A stretch of DNA of 64,000 nucleotides, from positions 558,001 through 622,000 of the forward strand of contig NZ_FMAF01000002.1 of assembly GCF_900094565.1 (NCBI RefSeq). The letters run 5' to 3'. Position 1 is the first letter of the stretch. Every line of letters starts with the position of its first letter. Positions 46,393 through 56,174 of the stretch are shown here, piece by piece. The translations under genes were made by a program, and so were the position numbers. The notes beneath the pieces were generated by a model. The model worked only from the letters and a program-made list of their open reading frames with translations. It was not told the origin of the DNA and ran no database searches. Origin of the DNA: Martinezella lusitana. Lineage in GTDB: Bacteria; Pseudomonadota; Alphaproteobacteria; Rhizobiales; Rhizobiaceae.

Positions 46393-49113
46393 TCAGACGA
46401 CTTCGGTGCTCTCGAAGGCGCCATGGCAATGCTTGTATTTCTTGCCGGAGCCGCAGGGGCATGCCTCGTTGCGGCCGACGCGGCCCCAGGTTGCCGGGTT
46501 TTGCGGGTCGCGACTTTCCGGAGACACGAAGCTTTCGCTTGCGAGGCTAAACGGCGCGAACTCGTCTTCGCCTGTCGTGGCGTCGATATGGCGTGCCTGC
46601 ATCGGCGGGGTCTGCGGTTCGGCCGGCTGCTGCACGAGTTCGACACGTGAAAGCTGGGCTGTCACGGCCTGGCGCAGGTTGTTCAAGAGTGCCTGGAACA
46701 GCTCGAAAGCCTCGGCCTTGTATTCCTGCAGCGGGTCGCGCTGGGCATAGCCGCGGAAGCCGATGACCGAACGCAGATGGTCGAGGTTGACGATATGCTC
46801 GCGCCAAAGATTGTCCAGCGTCTGCAGGACGATGGAGCGCTCGACATAGGTCATGATCTCGGGGCCGAAACGCTCAGCCTTTTCGGTGGCGGCCTTTTCG
46901 GTGACTTCCGTCAGGCGTGCGCGAATGTCGTCCTCGGCGATGCCCTCTTCCTTGACCCAGTCGTGGATCGGGAGGTCGATGTCGAAAAAGTTGGCGACCG
47001 CCGCCTTCAGGCCATCGGCGTCCCACTGCTCGGCATAGGCGCGTTCAGGAATATGCTTGGCGACGAGATCCTCGATGACGTCGTGGCGCATGTCGCCGAC
47101 GGTTTCGGTGAGATCCGTCGCGTCCATCAGCTCGACGCGCTGCTCGAAGATGACCTTGCGCTGGTCGTTCAGCACGTCGTCATACTTCAGAACGTTCTTG
47201 CGGATGTCGAAGTTGCGGGCTTCGACCTTCTTCTGGGCGCGTTCCAGCGCCTTGTTGATCCAGGGATGGACGATGGCTTCGCCTTCCTTGAGGCCGAGCT
47301 TCTGCAGCATGCCGTCCATGCGGTCGGAGCCGAAGATGCGCATCAGGTCATCCTGCAGCGACAGGTAGAATTTCGAGCGGCCGGGGTCGCCCTGACGGCC
47401 GGAACGGCCACGCAGCTGATTGTCGATGCGGCGGCTTTCATGGCGCTCGCTGGCGATGACGTAGAGACCGCCGGCGGCGATCGACCGCTGCTTGAGTACT
47501 TGGATCTCCTCGGCGATCCTGGCGATCGCAGCGTCGCGCTCCGGACCGGGCTCGACATCGTGCAGGTCGCGCTCGACGCGCATTTCGAGGTTGCCGCCGA
47601 GCTGGATGTCGGTGCCGCGGCCGGCCATGTTGGTGGCGATCGTCACCGCGCCGGGAACGCCGGCCTGGGCGACGATGTAGGCTTCCTGCTCATGGTAGCG
47701 GGCGTTCAGGACCTGGAAGTTGTTGAAGCCCTGCTTGCGCATGAGGTCGGCGAGAAGTTCCGACTTTTCGATCGATGTGGTACCGACGAGCACCGGCTGG
47801 TCGCGCTTGTGCGCATCCAGGATCTCGGCGATGATCGCCTTGAATTTCTCTTCATGCGTACGATAGACCTCGTCGTCCTCGTCGATACGCTGGATCGGCA
47901 GGTTGGTCGGCACTTCGATCACGTCGAGGCCGTAGATGTTGCCGAATTCTTCCGCTTCCGTCGACGCCGTGCCGGTCATGCCGGCGAGCTTGCCGTACAT
48001 GCGGAAATAGTTCTGGAAGGTGATCTGCGCCAGCGTCTGGTTTTCCGGCTGGATCTGCACCCGTTCCTTGGCTTCCAGAGCCTGGTGCTGGCCGTCCGAA
48101 TAGCGGCGGCCCGGCATCATGCGGCCGGTGAACTCGTCGATGATGACGACTTCATCGTTGCGCACGATATAGTCCTTGTCGCGCTGGAAGAGCTTGTGGG
48201 CCTTGAGCGCGTTGTTGATGTGGTGGACGATCGCGACGTTCTCGACGTCATAAAGAGATTCACCCTTGAGCAGGCCGGCCTCGCTCAGCATGTTTTCCAG
48301 CTTCTCGGTGCCTTCTTCGGAGAAGTTGGCCGAGCGCTGCTTTTCGTCGATTTCGTAATCTTCCTTCGAAAGGCGCGGGATGAAGGCGTCGATCGTCGTG
48401 TAGAGATCGGAACGGTCGTCGAGCGGGCCTGAAATGATCAACGGCGTGCGCGCTTCGTCGATCAGGATGGAGTCCACTTCGTCGACGATGGCGAAGGGAT
48501 GGCCGCGCTGGACCATCTGCCCGCGCTCGTATTTCATATTGTCGCGAAGATAGTCGAAGCCGAGCTCGTTGTTGGTGCCGTAGGTGATGTCGCAGGCATA
48601 GGCGTCGCGCCGCTCGTCGTCGGACATGCCGTGGACGATGACGCCCGTGGTCATGCCGAGGAAGCCATAGAGGCGGCCCATGGTGGCGCTGTCGCGCTGT
48701 GCCAGGTAGTCGTTGACCGTGACGACATGCACGCCCTTGCCGGCCAGCGCATTCAGATAGACCGGCAGGGTCGCCACGAGCGTCTTGCCTTCGCCGGTCT
48801 TCATTTCGGCAATGGCATTGGAATGAAGGATCATGCCGCCGACGAGCTGTACGTCAAAAGGTCGCATGCCGAGAACGCGGCGCGACGCCTCGCGGGCCAC
48901 CGCAAAGGCGGGAACGAGGAGGTCGTCGAGGGTCTTGCCATCGGCGAGCTGCTGGCGGAACTCAACCGTCTTGGCGGTCAAAGCTTCATCGGACAGCGCG
49001 CGCATCTCTTGCTCGAGCGCATTGATGGCAACGACATTCGGCTGGAACGACTTCACGCGGCGGTCGTTGGACGAGCCGAACAACTTGCGGGCAATTCCAC
49101 CTAGGCTGACCAT
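46393..49113 (-). CDS. secA: Preprotein translocase ATPase SecA
   Basis: SecA drives preproteins through SecYEG at the inner membrane. The 906-residue protein has Walker A in MKTGEGKTL (104-112), the DEAD-like Walker [16 protein letters not shown], the long preprotein-binding and helical-scaffold regions, and the C-terminal zinc site [14 protein letters not shown] (885-898), which binds SecB and lipids. It starts [19 protein letters not shown]. The gene is single, with its own strong terminator, divergent from the parvulin gene (245 bp between starts). Confidence 0.98.
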   Translation of the reverse strand: MVSLGGIARKLFGSSNDRRVKSFQPNVVAINALEQEMRALSDEALTAKTVEFRQQLADGKTLDDLLVPAFAVAREASRRVLGMRPFDVQLVGGMILHSNAIAEMKTGEGKTLVATLPVYLNALAGKGVHVVTVNDYLAQRDSATMGRLYGFLGMTTGVIVHGMSDDERRDAYACDITYGTNNELGFDYLRDNMKYERGQMVQRGHPFAIVDEVDSILIDEARTPLIISGPLDDRSDLYTTIDAFIPRLSKEDYEIDEKQRSANFSEEGTEKLENMLSEAGLLKGESLYDVENVAIVHHINNALKAHKLFQRDKDYIVRNDEVVIIDEFTGRMMPGRRYSDGQHQALEAKERVQIQPENQTLAQITFQNYFRMYGKLAGMTGTASTEAEEFGNIYGLDVIEVPTNLPIQRIDEDDEVYRTHEEKFKAIIAEILDAHKRDQPVLVGTTSIEKSELLADLMRKQGFNNFQVLNARYHEQEAYIVAQAGVPGAVTIATNMAGRGTDIQLGGNLEMRVERDLHDVEPGPERDAAIARIAEEIQVLKQRSIAAGGLYVIASERHESRRIDNQLRGRSGRQGDPGRSKFYLSLQDDLMRIFGSDRMDGMLQKLGLKEGEAIVHPWINKALERAQKKVEARNFDIRKNVLKYDDVLNDQRKVIFEQRVELMDATDLTETVGDMRHDVIEDLVAKHIPERAYAEQWDADGLKAAVANFFDIDLPIHDWVKEEGIAEDDIRARLTEVTEKAATEKAERFGPEIMTYVERSIVLQTLDNLWREHIVNLDHLRSVIGFRGYAQRDPLQEYKAEAFELFQALLNNLRQAVTAQLSRVELVQQPAEPQTPPMQARHIDATTGEDEFAPFSLASESFVSPESRDPQNPATWGRVGRNEACPCGSGKKYKHCHGAFESTEVV

Positions 49114-49358
49114 GTTACTGGTCCTTTCTGAGATTTCATCCTGCCGTATCCTGCTTTATCCATTCCCAAAAAAACGGGAGTTTAGCACAAAACGGCCGGA
49201 AACTGTTCTGGACGCGAGGTTGCGTGACAGATAAGAGGGGGGTCGATTGATGTCAACGGGATTTGGCCGATACACAAAGGCCACATTCTCCTGCTGAAGG
49301 CTTTTTCACGCCGGAATCATAACTATCGAGCCGGTCGAGACCACCGAAGGGTTATTTT

Positions 49359-50261
49359 ATGTTGAAGTACAACAAACTTGCTGCGGTTGCTTTCGCAACA
49401 ATCATCACCTTCCAGGCGCCTGTCTTTGCGGCTGATGCCCAGGATCCCGTTGTCGCCAAGGTCGGCGACGTTGAAATCCATCAGTCCGAACTCAATCTGG
49501 CGATCGCCAATCTTGATCCGCAGCTCGGCCAGCTTCCGGACGACCAGAAGAAGGTCGCCGCGCTTTCGGCTTCGATCGACGTGAAGCTGCTTTCGCAGAA
49601 GGCCGCCGCCGAGAAGCTCGATCAGACTCCGGACTTCCAGGCTCACATGGCCTATCTGCGCGACCGCGAGCTGCACAATGCCTATTTCAAGGCGCATGTT
49701 GCCGACGCCATCACGGATGCCGAAGTCAAGGCCCGCTACGACAAGGAAGTCGCCGCCCTTCCGAAGCAGGAAGAAGTGCATGCCCGCCATATCCTGGTGA
49801 AGACCGAGGATGAAGCCAAGGCAGTCATCAAGGAACTCGACGGCGGCAAGGATTTCGCCGAACTCGCCAAGGAAAAGTCCACCGATCCGAACAAGGCCGA
49901 CGGCGGCGATCTCGGCTATTTCGGCCATGGCCGCATGGTCAAGGAATTCGAAGACGCTGCCTTTGCCCTGCCGGTTGGCACTTACACGAAGACTCCGGTC
50001 AAGAGCGATTTCGGCTGGCATGTCATCAAGGTCGAAGACAAGCGCGTGGCTCCGCCACCGCCGTTCGATCAGGTCAAGGACCAGGTTCGTCAGCTCGTCA
50101 TGCGCGACAAGTATCTTGAACTCCTGAACAAGGCCAAGCAGGACAGCAAGGTCGCCATCAGCGACCCGGCGCTCAGCAAGGCCTATGAGGATGCGCAGAA
50201 GCAGCAGGACGCAGCACCGGCGGACGACGCCGTCTCGCCTGACGCCCAGCCGCAGCAGTAA
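49359..50261 (+). CDS. Periplasmic parvulin-type peptidyl-prolyl isomerase
   Basis: The 300-residue protein has a signal peptide (about 1-24, ending PVFAA), a SurA-like N-terminal helical region, and a rotamase domain (about 138-232) with EEVHARHILVKTEDEAK, GGDLGYFGHGRMVKEFEDAAF and SDFGWHVIKVED. The C-terminal tail is rich in Gln, Ala and Asp. It catalyses proline isomerisation and may act as a chaperone for exported proteins, which fits its position opposite secA. A hairpin follows its stop. Confidence 0.92.
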   Translation: MLKYNKLAAVAFATIITFQAPVFAADAQDPVVAKVGDVEIHQSELNLAIANLDPQLGQLPDDQKKVAALSASIDVKLLSQKAAAEKLDQTPDFQAHMAYLRDRELHNAYFKAHVADAITDAEVKARYDKEVAALPKQEEVHARHILVKTEDEAKAVIKELDGGKDFAELAKEKSTDPNKADGGDLGYFGHGRMVKEFEDAAFALPVGTYTKTPVKSDFGWHVIKVEDKRVAPPPPFDQVKDQVRQLVMRDKYLELLNKAKQDSKVAISDPALSKAYEDAQKQQDAAPADDAVSPDAQPQQ

Positions 50262-50282
50262 ACAGTCGCAAGCAAGATCATC

Positions 50283-50306
50283 AGGGCCCGGATTTTCCGG
50301 GCCTTT
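50283..50306 (+). terminator. Hairpin between the parvulin gene and argJ
   Basis: GGCCCGG (50285-50291) pairs with CCGGGCC (50297-50303) around ATTTT, and the stem can extend by two pairs. It is followed by only TTTC, so termination is probably incomplete. It lies 22 bp after the stop and 18 bp before argJ. Confidence 0.6.
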
Positions 50307-50324
50307 CACTATCAGGTGGCTCTC

Positions 50325-51566
50325 ATGTCCGGTTCCGTCTCTCCGCTTGCACCCAAAACCTTCGCTTCCATGCCTGCCCTTCGCGGTGTGCGCATGACCA
50401 CGGCCTCCGCCGGCATCAAGTATAAGAACCGCACCGACGTCCTGCTGATGGTCTTCGACAAGCCGGCAGCTGTCGCCGGCGTTTTCACACGCTCGAAGTG
50501 CCCCTCGGCTCCCGTCGATTTCTGCCGGGCGAACCTGGCGCATGGCAGCGCTCGCGCCGTCGTCGTCAATTCCGGCAATGCCAATGCCTTTACCGGGCTG
50601 AAGGGCCGCCAGGCGACGGAACTGACCGCCAAGTCCGCTGCCTCTGCCGTCGGTTGCGGTGAAAACGAAGTCTATCTCGCCTCGACAGGCGTCATCGGCG
50701 AGCCTCTGGACGCGACCAAATTTGCCGGCGTGCTCGACACCATGGCGAAGGATGCCGTCAGCGATTTCTGGTTCGAAGCGGCCAAGGCGATCATGACCAC
50801 GGATACCTATCCGAAGGTTGCTACCCGCAGCGCCGAGATCGATGGCGTCAAGGTCACCATCAACGGCATTGCCAAGGGTGCGGGCATGATCGCCCCCGAT
50901 ATGGCGACGATGCTTTCCTTCGTCGTGACGGATGCCGATATTTCCTCTTCCGCGCTGCAGGCGCTGCTGTCCGATGGTGTCGGCCCGAGCTTCAATTCCA
51001 TGACTGTTGATAGCGATACCTCGACCTCGGATACGTTGATGCTGTTTGCCACCGGCGCTGCCGCGGCTGACGGACAGGCGCGCATCGACCTCGCCGATGA
51101 CCCGAAGCTTGCGGCGTTCCGCACGGCACTCAACGAACTCCTCAAGGACCTCGCCATCCAGGTCGTCCGGGACGGCGAAGGCGCCACCAAGATGCTCGAG
51201 ATCACCGTGACCGGCGCCGAAAATGACGCTGCCGCCAAGCGCATTGCGCTTTCCATCGCCAATTCGCCGCTGGTCAAAACAGCGGCCGCCGGCGAAGACG
51301 CCAATTGGGGCCGCGTCGTCATGGCGGTCGGCAAGGCCGGCGAGATGGCGGATCGCGACAAGCTCGCCATTTGGTTCGGCGATGTCCGCGTTGCCGTTAA
51401 CGGCGAACGCGACGCTTCCTATTCGGAGGAGGCGGCGTCGAACGTGATGAAGCAGCAGGATATTCCCGTGAAGGTCGATCTCGGCCTCGGTAATGGCCGC
51501 GCGACGGTCTGGACCTGCGACCTCACCAAGGAATATGTTGCCATCAATGGCGACTACCGGAGCTGA
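50325..51566 (+). CDS. argJ: Glutamate N-acetyltransferase / amino-acid acetyltransferase
   Basis: The bifunctional ArgJ makes N-acetylglutamate and recycles acetyl groups from N-acetylornithine in arginine synthesis. The 413-residue protein is an Ntn-hydrolase relative that self-cleaves before Thr195 in APDMATML, which becomes the nucleophile. GNANAFTG and DSDTSTSDT are other conserved blocks. ATG 50325 follows AGGTGG by 6 bases; an in-frame upstream ATG at 50316 lacks this. The GNAT and mutT genes follow as a likely operon. Confidence 0.96.
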   Translation: MSGSVSPLAPKTFASMPALRGVRMTTASAGIKYKNRTDVLLMVFDKPAAVAGVFTRSKCPSAPVDFCRANLAHGSARAVVVNSGNANAFTGLKGRQATELTAKSAASAVGCGENEVYLASTGVIGEPLDATKFAGVLDTMAKDAVSDFWFEAAKAIMTTDTYPKVATRSAEIDGVKVTINGIAKGAGMIAPDMATMLSFVVTDADISSSALQALLSDGVGPSFNSMTVDSDTSTSDTLMLFATGAAAADGQARIDLADDPKLAAFRTALNELLKDLAIQVVRDGEGATKMLEITVTGAENDAAAKRIALSIANSPLVKTAAAGEDANWGRVVMAVGKAGEMADRDKLAIWFGDVRVAVNGERDASYSEEAASNVMKQQDIPVKVDLGLGNGRATVWTCDLTKEYVAINGDYRS

Positions 51567-51576
51567 TATCCCGCTG

Positions 51577-52356
51577 ATGCATGCGCAGTCCACGATAAAC
51601 AAGCTGCCCTTGGTGCGCAGGCTCGAAGCTGTTGGCTTTCGGGCATGGCCTGCTTCGTCCGTGCAGTATGATGGCAGCTGGCAGGTGCGGCTGACGGCGG
51701 GTCATCCGTCGAAACGGCTCAATTCGGTGGTGCCGCTCGACCCCTCCGATCATCGCGATCTCGAAATCCGGCTGGCGAAGGCGCAGCGGAAGTTCGAAGC
51801 TTATGGCAGGCCGATGGTGGTGCGCGAGACGCCGCTCGCCTCGTCGCAGCTCATCGATCTCCTGCAGAAGCGCGGCTGGACGCGGTTCGACGAGACGCTC
51901 GTCATGATCGCCGATCTGGTCGATCTGGAGCTGCCGGATATGCTCGATCATCTTCCGAGCCATGATGTCGGCCGCTACGTCGACGCGAGCCTGCTGGTTG
52001 ATGGGGCTGATCCGGCCCTGAAGCCCGCGCTGGCCGAGGTGGTGAGCAGCATCAAGCCGCCGTCGGGTCTCTTCGTCATCGAGAATGACGATGCCGGACC
52101 TGTGGCGACGACACTTTGCGTACAGGATAATGATCTTGCCGGTATTCTGTCGGTTTCCGTTTCGGCGCAGCATCGGCGCAAGGGGTTGGGTGCCGAAATC
52201 CTGACGTCGGCGTTGCGTTGGGCGCGGATGCGCAGCGCCAAGACGGCCTGGCTTCAGGTCGCCGCCGACAACGAGCCGGCCCTGGCGCTTTATGCCCGCT
52301 TCGGATTCCGCGAGGCCTATCGCTATTGCTATTGGCAATCTTCGGAGGAAGCATGA
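51577..52356 (+). CDS. GNAT-family N-acetyltransferase
   Basis: The 259-residue protein has a C-terminal GNAT domain. The acetyl-CoA loop is HRRKGLGAEIL, with strands LSVSVSAQ before and AWLQVAADNEPALALYARFGFREAYRY after it. The N-terminal half is a degenerate GNAT-like domain. The substrate is unknown. The start is uncertain: ATG 51577 lies 10 bp after argJ, while ATG 51547 would overlap the argJ end. Its stop overlaps mutT by 4 bases. Confidence 0.82.
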   Translation: MHAQSTINKLPLVRRLEAVGFRAWPASSVQYDGSWQVRLTAGHPSKRLNSVVPLDPSDHRDLEIRLAKAQRKFEAYGRPMVVRETPLASSQLIDLLQKRGWTRFDETLVMIADLVDLELPDMLDHLPSHDVGRYVDASLLVDGADPALKPALAEVVSSIKPPSGLFVIENDDAGPVATTLCVQDNDLAGILSVSVSAQHRRKGLGAEILTSALRWARMRSAKTAWLQVAADNEPALALYARFGFREAYRYCYWQSSEEA

Positions 52357-52766
52357 GCGAAGCTGGCCGCAAGATCGTTCTCGTTGCCGCCTGTGCGCTC
52401 ATCGATACGGATGGCCGGATTCTTCTGGCGCAGCGGCCCGAGGGCAAGTCGCTGGCCGGTCTCTGGGAATTCCCCGGCGGCAAGGTCGAGACCGGCGAGA
52501 CGCCGGAGGAGACATTGGTGCGCGAGCTTGAGGAAGAGCTTGGTATCCAGACCAAGATTGCCTGCCTGGCACCGCTGACTTTCGCCAGCCACACCTATGA
52601 AACCTTCCATCTGCTGATGCCGCTCTATATCTGCCGGCGTTACGAAGGCATCCCGCATGGCCGGGAAGGGCAGGCGATCAAATGGGTGCGGCCGCAGGCC
52701 CTGCGCGACTATCCGATGCCGCCGGCCGATGAGCCGCTGATCCCATTCCTGCAGGATCTGCTTTAG
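52353..52766 (+). CDS. mutT: 8-oxo-dGTP diphosphatase
   Basis: The 137-residue Nudix hydrolase has the box GGKVETGETPEETLVREL and EELG (about 42-64) with all catalytic Glu residues. It is of MutT type, with QRPEGKSLAGLWEFPGG before it and a PLIPFLQ end. It removes 8-oxo-dGTP and so prevents A-to-C mutations. It begins ATGA over the GNAT stop, with GGAGGAA upstream. It ends 2 bp from a convergent small gene. Confidence 0.92.
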   Translation: MSEAGRKIVLVAACALIDTDGRILLAQRPEGKSLAGLWEFPGGKVETGETPEETLVRELEEELGIQTKIACLAPLTFASHTYETFHLLMPLYICRRYEGIPHGREGQAIKWVRPQALRDYPMPPADEPLIPFLQDLL

Positions 52767-52768
52767 GG

Positions 52769-53095
52769 TTAGATTTCCTTGAAGCGGAAGTTCGACTGAG
52801 CGAGCTGATCGAGATTATTCGCCGTAGCCTCTCGATGGGAAGGCTCTGTCTTCGGTGTTCTCCGGAGCAACTCCGTCAGCATTTCCGATTGTGTGGCTGA
52901 ATCCCGGCGGATTGCCTCTAGATGCTCGAGCATCAATCCGAAGGTAAAAATCACGGCACCGCAAAATGCATAGAAAAGCGCCGCGGCCAGCCCCGCGACA
53001 AAGCCGCCGATGCCACCGATGAAAAGCATCGAGACGGCCAACACGATCGCGAAGGCGACAACGAGGCCGCCGACCGCTTTGAACAACCCCACCAT
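52769..53095 (-). CDS. Small two-helix membrane protein, unknown
   Basis: The 108-residue product has two hydrophobic segments (about 6-27 and 30-55, Gly/Ala-rich) followed by a charged C-terminal tail of about 50 residues (HLEAIRRDSATQSEMLTELL), probably cytoplasmic and helical. I do not recognise a family. It ends two bases from mutT, which supports a real stop, but no strong ribosome binding site precedes ATG 53095. Confidence 0.5.
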   Translation of the reverse strand: MVGLFKAVGGLVVAFAIVLAVSMLFIGGIGGFVAGLAAALFYAFCGAVIFTFGLMLEHLEAIRRDSATQSEMLTELLRRTPKTEPSHREATANNLDQLAQSNFRFKEI

Positions 53096-53483
53096 ATGTC
53101 AGCTCCGCCACAACTTATAAGAATGGTATCTTTGTCATGCGTTGCATTCGCGCGAGTGGGCGTCAACATCAATCTATTGGTGTAATCTATTTATAACTAT
53201 TCTTTGGCGTGCTATTATGAGAGGAGTTTGTCGCCTGATGACGCACCGGGTCTTGTTTGAGTTTGCAGCGCACATATTTGGCGCGCTCAGAGACGGCATC
53301 CGGCAAGTATGGTTAACAGAAATTAGCCATTTAATATCAGGCCTATAGCCCGAATCGGGCGCTGTCCCGGAATATTACGCCTCATTAATTTGCATGTGGA
53401 TATTAAGGGATCGTTTATGACCTTCTGGCATTCAATGCTCTCAATCAAGCGGTTGTTGGGTGCGTTAGAGAAGGCTTGACACA
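53096..53483. other. Intergenic region, no gene recognised
   Basis: These 388 bases are AT-rich, with many TTAA, ATTA and TATT motifs (for example GGTTAACAGAAATTAG near 53312). An open frame at 53142-53348 has no family resemblance or ribosome binding site. The region probably holds the promoters of the small membrane protein and of the 53484 gene. I see no repeat, tRNA or known RNA motif. Confidence 0.4.
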
Positions 53484-53801
53484 ATGGACGACGATTTCTG
53501 GAAAGCTGTTCAGGAAAAAGAGCAGTCCTATTCCACGTCGCGCAAGACGGGCGCGTTGAATATCGCTTTGCTGTTCGGTACGGCGGCGGTCGCGCTTTCG
53601 CTTATCCTGACGCCAATGCTCTCCGACAAATCCAAGTCGCGTGTGCTTGCAAGTGCACCGGATCTCGACAATATTACCACCGGTTCGATCCCACAGACTG
53701 AAAACGGCAAGCGTTATACGATCCGCCGCAGTGTGCTGCAGCATGAGCCGGGTTCGGTCTGCATCGTTCAGGGGTACGGCGCCGACAGCGGCTGCCAATA
53801 G
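53484..53801 (+). CDS. Small single-pass protein upstream of the Flp pilin gene
   Basis: The 105-residue product has a charged N-terminus (MDDDFWKAVQEKEQSYSTSRK), one helix (about 25-43, LNIALLFGTAAVALSLILTP), and a polar C-terminal part with two cysteines (CIVQGYGADSGC). The N-in topology would put the cysteines in the periplasm. It occurs in other rhizobia without a named domain. Its position 88 bp before a pilin gene is suggestive only. Confidence 0.65.
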   Translation: MDDDFWKAVQEKEQSYSTSRKTGALNIALLFGTAAVALSLILTPMLSDKSKSRVLASAPDLDNITTGSIPQTENGKRYTIRRSVLQHEPGSVCIVQGYGADSGCQ

Positions 53802-53889
53802 AGCTTACGCATAGCCTGCCAGATGCCATGACGAGCATCGGATTCACGAGATGTTGATGTCCAATGCTGGGGCTGGGAGCTTTGAGCGT

Positions 53890-54072
53890 ATGCGTTCTGT
53901 ACGGCGTTTTTTCAATGACAAGACCGGTGCAACGGTCATCGAGTACGGCCTCATCGCTGCCCTCATGTCCGCGGCGATCATCAGTGGTGTCGGCGCTTTC
54001 GGCGGGAGCCTTGCGAGCGCCTTCAATATATTGTCCAACACGATTCAGAATTCGTCCGCTTCCGGGAATTGA
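53890..54072 (+). CDS. Flp-type IVb pilin
   Basis: The 60-residue product is a complete Flp prepilin: basic leader MRSVRRFFNDKTG, then processing between Gly13 and Ala14, and a mature N-terminus ATVIEYGLIAAL with Glu at position 5 and Tyr at 6, followed by one hydrophobic helix. Such pilins are cut by a CpaA/TadV peptidase and assembled by the Tad/Cpa machinery. ATG 53890 has GGGAG 10 bases upstream. No cpa/tad genes lie nearby, so this is an orphan pilin. Confidence 0.87.
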   Translation: MRSVRRFFNDKTGATVIEYGLIAALMSAAIISGVGAFGGSLASAFNILSNTIQNSSASGN

Positions 54073-54110
54073 AGCGGCCGCCCGCTCCATTCGCCTCGAC
54101 TGACGGACTA

Positions 54111-54992
54111 TTATTTGAGCTTGTGCTCCTCGACCTTGAGCGCATCGGCCAGGCGTGCCTTGGCCGAACCCGGCTGAAGCGGCTTCTGCTGGCTTTCATG
54201 CGGCGTCCAGCCGGATGCATAGATGATCGAGAAGGTGGCCCGAATCCTGCCGTCGGCATCGGAATAGCGCTCAGAGTAGAGTTCGGCGGCGCGCAGGAAA
54301 AAGGCGCGTGTCAGCGGCTTGCGGCTGCGGTCGGCAAGCGGATTGGTCATGCCCATGGCGCGGAGGTCGCGCATCAGCGCGAACAGATTGTCGTAGCGCA
54401 CCGTATAGGTCTCGGCGTCTATGACGGGCAGGGTAAAACCGGCGCGCTGCAAAAGGCCGCCGACATCGCGGACATCGGCGAAGGGGATGACGCGCGGGCT
54501 GGCTCCACCCGTCAGTTCGATCTCGGTTGCCAGCAGCACATCGCGCAATTCCTGCAGGGTTCCCAAGCCCGGGATCGCCGCCAGGAAAAGGCCGTCGGCC
54601 TTCAGCGCGCGGCGGACCTGGATGAAAACGCCAGGCGTATCGTTGGTGACATGCAAGCTGAGGGGAGAGAGGACAAGATTGACCGACTCGGCTTCGAGCG
54701 GCAATTCCTCGAGCGGCGCCGCGATCAAGGTCTCGCCGGGTGCGGCAAAGCCCGTCTCGCTTTCGATCCTGCTGAGGTGGCCGATCTTGCCGGTCGCCAG
54801 TGCGAGGCGCGCCGCGATGCCGGTCGCGCCGTGAAGCTCCACCGCTTCGTCGAAATGCCGTTCGATGACACCAAGTCGCTCCGCCAGTTCGCTCGCCGCG
54901 ATGTCGAGAAGAAACGCAGCCTTGGCGTCGCCCTGTCGCAGCGCCCGGCGTTTGCGGGCAGCGAGCAGCGATTGGTCGAACACGATTTCCAT
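54111..54992 (-). CDS. NDUFAF5-like SAM-dependent methyltransferase
   Basis: The 293-residue protein begins MEIVFDQSLLAARKRRAL, typical of the alphaproteobacterial relatives of mitochondrial NDUFAF5 and BioC. SAM-binding features are degenerate early on; VNLVLSPLSLHVTNDTPGVFIQVRRALKADGLFLAAIPG is the Methyltransf_11 core (in pieces), and ADVRDVGGLLQRAGF closes it. NDUFAF5 modifies an Arg of complex I; whether this enzyme does so is unknown. ATG 54992 has AGGAAA upstream. It diverges from comF with 94 bp between starts. Confidence 0.8.
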   Translation of the reverse strand: MEIVFDQSLLAARKRRALRQGDAKAAFLLDIAASELAERLGVIERHFDEAVELHGATGIAARLALATGKIGHLSRIESETGFAAPGETLIAAPLEELPLEAESVNLVLSPLSLHVTNDTPGVFIQVRRALKADGLFLAAIPGLGTLQELRDVLLATEIELTGGASPRVIPFADVRDVGGLLQRAGFTLPVIDAETYTVRYDNLFALMRDLRAMGMTNPLADRSRKPLTRAFFLRAAELYSERYSDADGRIRATFSIIYASGWTPHESQQKPLQPGSAKARLADALKVEEHKLK

Positions 54993-55086
54993 GGCGGTTT
55001 CCTGCAATATCATCACTTCGGCGGGGCGTGGCGAGCACGCACTTTTCCCTTCGCAAAGCCTGCGGGAAAAAGCTAGTGTCAATCAT

Positions 55087-55863
55087 ATGGGGATGATGGC
55101 GCGCGAAATCACGCTAACGAAATTGCGGTCCGGGCTGATAAGGCCCTGGCTGGCTCTGGCCGATCTGGTCTATCCGCCTGCCTGTCCCGGTTGCGGGGTT
55201 TCGGTTGGCGCGCATCGCGGCCTTTGTCCCGCCTGCTGGTCCGGTATCCGGTTCATCGAGCGGCCCTATTGCGAGATCCTGGGCAGCCCGTTTTCCCATG
55301 ATCTCGGCGCTGGGATCCTCAGCGCCGAGGCGATCGCCGACCCGCCGGTTTTCGACCGGCTGCGTTCCGCCGCGGTTCACGACGGCATCGTGCGCGACCT
55401 CGTTCTCAGCTTGAAATATCGCGATCGTACCGATCTGGCGCCGATGATGGCCGGCTGGATGCTGCGCGCCAGCGACGGCATGGTCACCGCTTGCGACGCC
55501 ATAATCCCAGTGCCGCTGCATCGGGCGCGGTTGTTTGCGCGCAAATACAACCAGGCAGCCGAACTCGCCCGCCATCTTGCCCGCCTTTCGGGCAAGCCGC
55601 TGCTTCCGGCGACGCTGCTGCGCGTCAAGCGCACGAGCCAGCAGGTCGGTCTTGGCGCCAAGGCGCGGCAGGACAATGTGCGCGGGGCGTTCGCGGTGTC
55701 AGAGCATCGCGCGGGCGATGTGTTCGGCCGGCGCGTCGTGCTTGTCGACGATGTCTACACCACCGGCGCGACGGTGGCGGCGGCGACACGCGCCCTGAAG
55801 AAAGCCGGTGCGGCGGATGTGACGGTTTTGACCTTTGCAAGGGTCGTCGGCCATCTTATATGA
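55087..55863 (+). CDS. ComF-family phosphoribosyltransferase-like protein
   Basis: The 258-residue protein has an N-terminal double-zinc-ribbon (Cys33, Cys36, Cys47, Cys50: CPGCG and CPAC) and a C-terminal type I PRTase fold with VVLVDDVYTTGAT (217-229). ComF is needed for DNA uptake in naturally competent bacteria; in rhizobia its role is unknown. ATG codons at 55087, 55093 and 55096 are all in frame; GGGG at 55089-55092 would fit the last. It heads a tight plus-strand cluster comF-grxC-nit2-DUF1178-DUF3291. Confidence 0.88.
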   Translation: MGMMAREITLTKLRSGLIRPWLALADLVYPPACPGCGVSVGAHRGLCPACWSGIRFIERPYCEILGSPFSHDLGAGILSAEAIADPPVFDRLRSAAVHDGIVRDLVLSLKYRDRTDLAPMMAGWMLRASDGMVTACDAIIPVPLHRARLFARKYNQAAELARHLARLSGKPLLPATLLRVKRTSQQVGLGAKARQDNVRGAFAVSEHRAGDVFGRRVVLVDDVYTTGATVAAATRALKKAGAADVTVLTFARVVGHLI

Positions 55864-55893
55864 CTGTGAACCTGTACTTTTCCGGAGTGGATC

Positions 55894-56151
55894 ATGACAT
55901 CCGTCGTTATCTATACGCGTGAATTCTGCGGCTATTGCGCCCGGGCGAAATCGCTGCTCGAATCCAAGGGCGTCGATTATGTCGAGCGCAACGCAACCTA
56001 TTCGCCCGAGCTGCGCCAGGAGATGATATCAAAGGCAAACGGCCGCTCGACCTTCCCGCAGATCTTCATCAATGACGAGCATGTCGGCGGCTGCGACGAC
56101 ATCCATGCGCTCGATCGGGCCGGCAAGCTCGATCCGATGCTCGCCGCCTGA
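55894..56151 (+). CDS. grxC: Glutaredoxin 3
   Basis: The 85-residue protein is a dithiol glutaredoxin with active site CGYC (12-15), the cis-Pro segment STFPQIFI, and the glutathione-binding GGCDD. It reduces protein disulfides and mixed disulfides with glutathione in the cytoplasm. It is separated from comF by 30 bp and from the next gene by 23 bp, so it is within the operon. Confidence 0.95.
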   Translation: MTSVVIYTREFCGYCARAKSLLESKGVDYVERNATYSPELRQEMISKANGRSTFPQIFINDEHVGGCDDIHALDRAGKLDPMLAA

Positions 56152-56174
56152 ACCGCTTCGCAAGGGAGACGACG

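Noticed and set aside
46777..48432. 551-codon frame opposite secA
   Set aside because: It is a shadow of secA, and no recognisable domain is present.
49323..51602. 759-codon antisense open frame opposite the parvulin gene and argJ
   Set aside because: It crosses two clearly real genes and the gap between them, with low-complexity composition typical of the antisense of GC-rich coding DNA.
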